Shown: positions 6,629 to 6,771 of the stretch, piece by piece | Numbering within the stretch: the stretch's first letter is position 1 | How the letters are laid out: each line of letters opens with the position of its first letter | Assembly: GCA_031260235.1 (NCBI GenBank) | Contig: JAIRKG010000151.1 | Coordinates: 1 to 6,771, forward strand | Direction: 5' to 3' | Length of the DNA: 6,771 nt | Source: Dysgonamonadaceae bacterium | GTDB lineage: Bacteria; Bacteroidota; Bacteroidia; Bacteroidales; Azobacteroidaceae | Notes under the pieces: model-generated | The model's input: the letters and a program-made list of their open reading frames with translations, nothing else | Database searches by the model: none | What the model was told of the DNA's origin: nothing | Translations under genes and position numbers: made by a program

Positions 6629-6771
6629 GGTTTCCGCTTCCCCCTCTGCATAAAGAGGGACAAACAGAAAGCGAACGGGAACGTGCCGCTCTTTTGCCGG
6701 ATTACCGTTGACGGCAGGGAAGTACGTTTTGGAATGAAAAAGAATGTCCATCCCAAATACTGGGATGTGAA
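6629..6771 (+). pseudogene. N-terminal fragment of a Bacteroidales-type tyrosine integrase (arm-DNA-binding domain), start codon missing, 3' end beyond the window
   Basis: In the frame GGT(6629)-TTC-CGC, the translation resembles the arm-type DNA-binding domain that opens Bacteroidetes tyrosine recombinases of conjugative elements and phages. Key parts are FRF..., IKRDKQKANGNVPLF, CRITVDGREVRFGMKKNV and HPKYWD, the usual end of this small beta-sheet domain. The frame stays open to the window edge, so the catalytic domain (R, H-x-x-R, Y) would lie outside. No ATG or GTG exists on the plus strand between 6523 and 6659, and the frame has no usable start. Only about four residues seem to be missing from the N-terminus (typically MRST or similar), and they are replaced by unrelated GC-rich, hairpin-forming sequence. 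Either this is a decayed 5'-truncated copy, or translation begins at an unusual codon. The first in-frame ATG, at 6734, would drop most of the domain. The fold assignment is from memory of the family. Confidence 0.65.

Noticed and set aside
6544..6756. Minus-strand frame of 70 codons next to the integrase fragment
   Set aside because: It is low-complexity, spans the hairpins, and lies antisense to a frame with clear integrase resemblance.
1..6771. CRISPR arrays, tRNA or rRNA genes, complete insertion sequences
   Set aside because: I looked for regularly spaced repeats, tRNA cloverleaf cores and transposase motifs on both strands and saw none.

Overview
The window looks like ordinary chromosomal DNA of a member of the Bacteroidetes, most likely order Bacteroidales. 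The clues are protein-level family resemblance (HtrA, YifB and MurI all have Bacteroidales-type motif variants), promoters of the Bacteroidetes form (TTG, about 19 nt, TAnnTTTG), the absence of Shine-Dalgarno sequences before the genes, and an integrase fragment of the type common in Bacteroidales mobile elements. The taxon is inferred from memory of these families, not from a search.

Layout. Positions 1-134 are a short leader beginning with a fragment of a dispersed-looking repeat (CATTGCGAG family). A membrane-anchored HtrA/DegP-type serine protease with two PDZ domains follows on the plus strand (135-1718). It converges, across a 45-bp G/T-rich gap, with yifB (1764-3311, minus strand), a ComM/Mg-chelatase-like AAA+ ATPase. 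A 189-bp region (3312-3500) holds divergent promoters for yifB and for a 733-residue cytoplasmic TPR protein (3501-5702, plus strand). The TPR gene overlaps murI (glutamate racemase, 5692-6522) by 11 nt, so these two form an operon. The last 249 bp hold no intact gene: a second, inverted copy of the leader repeat core, a run of three strong hairpins (one with a G9 tract), and the N-terminal piece of a tyrosine integrase. That piece has no start codon and runs off the window edge.

How the genes relate. HtrA (periplasmic protein quality control) and MurI (D-glutamate for peptidoglycan) both serve the cell envelope. YifB is a DNA-processing or branch-migration type ATPase with its own promoter. 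The TPR protein is tied to murI only by the overlap; its function is not known to me. I see no new defence or mobile system here. The points most worth a second look are the start-less integrase fragment with its hairpin cluster, the inverted repeat cores at the two edges, the uncharacterised N-terminal 500 residues of the TPR protein coupled to murI, and a long insertion in the HtrA sensor loop.
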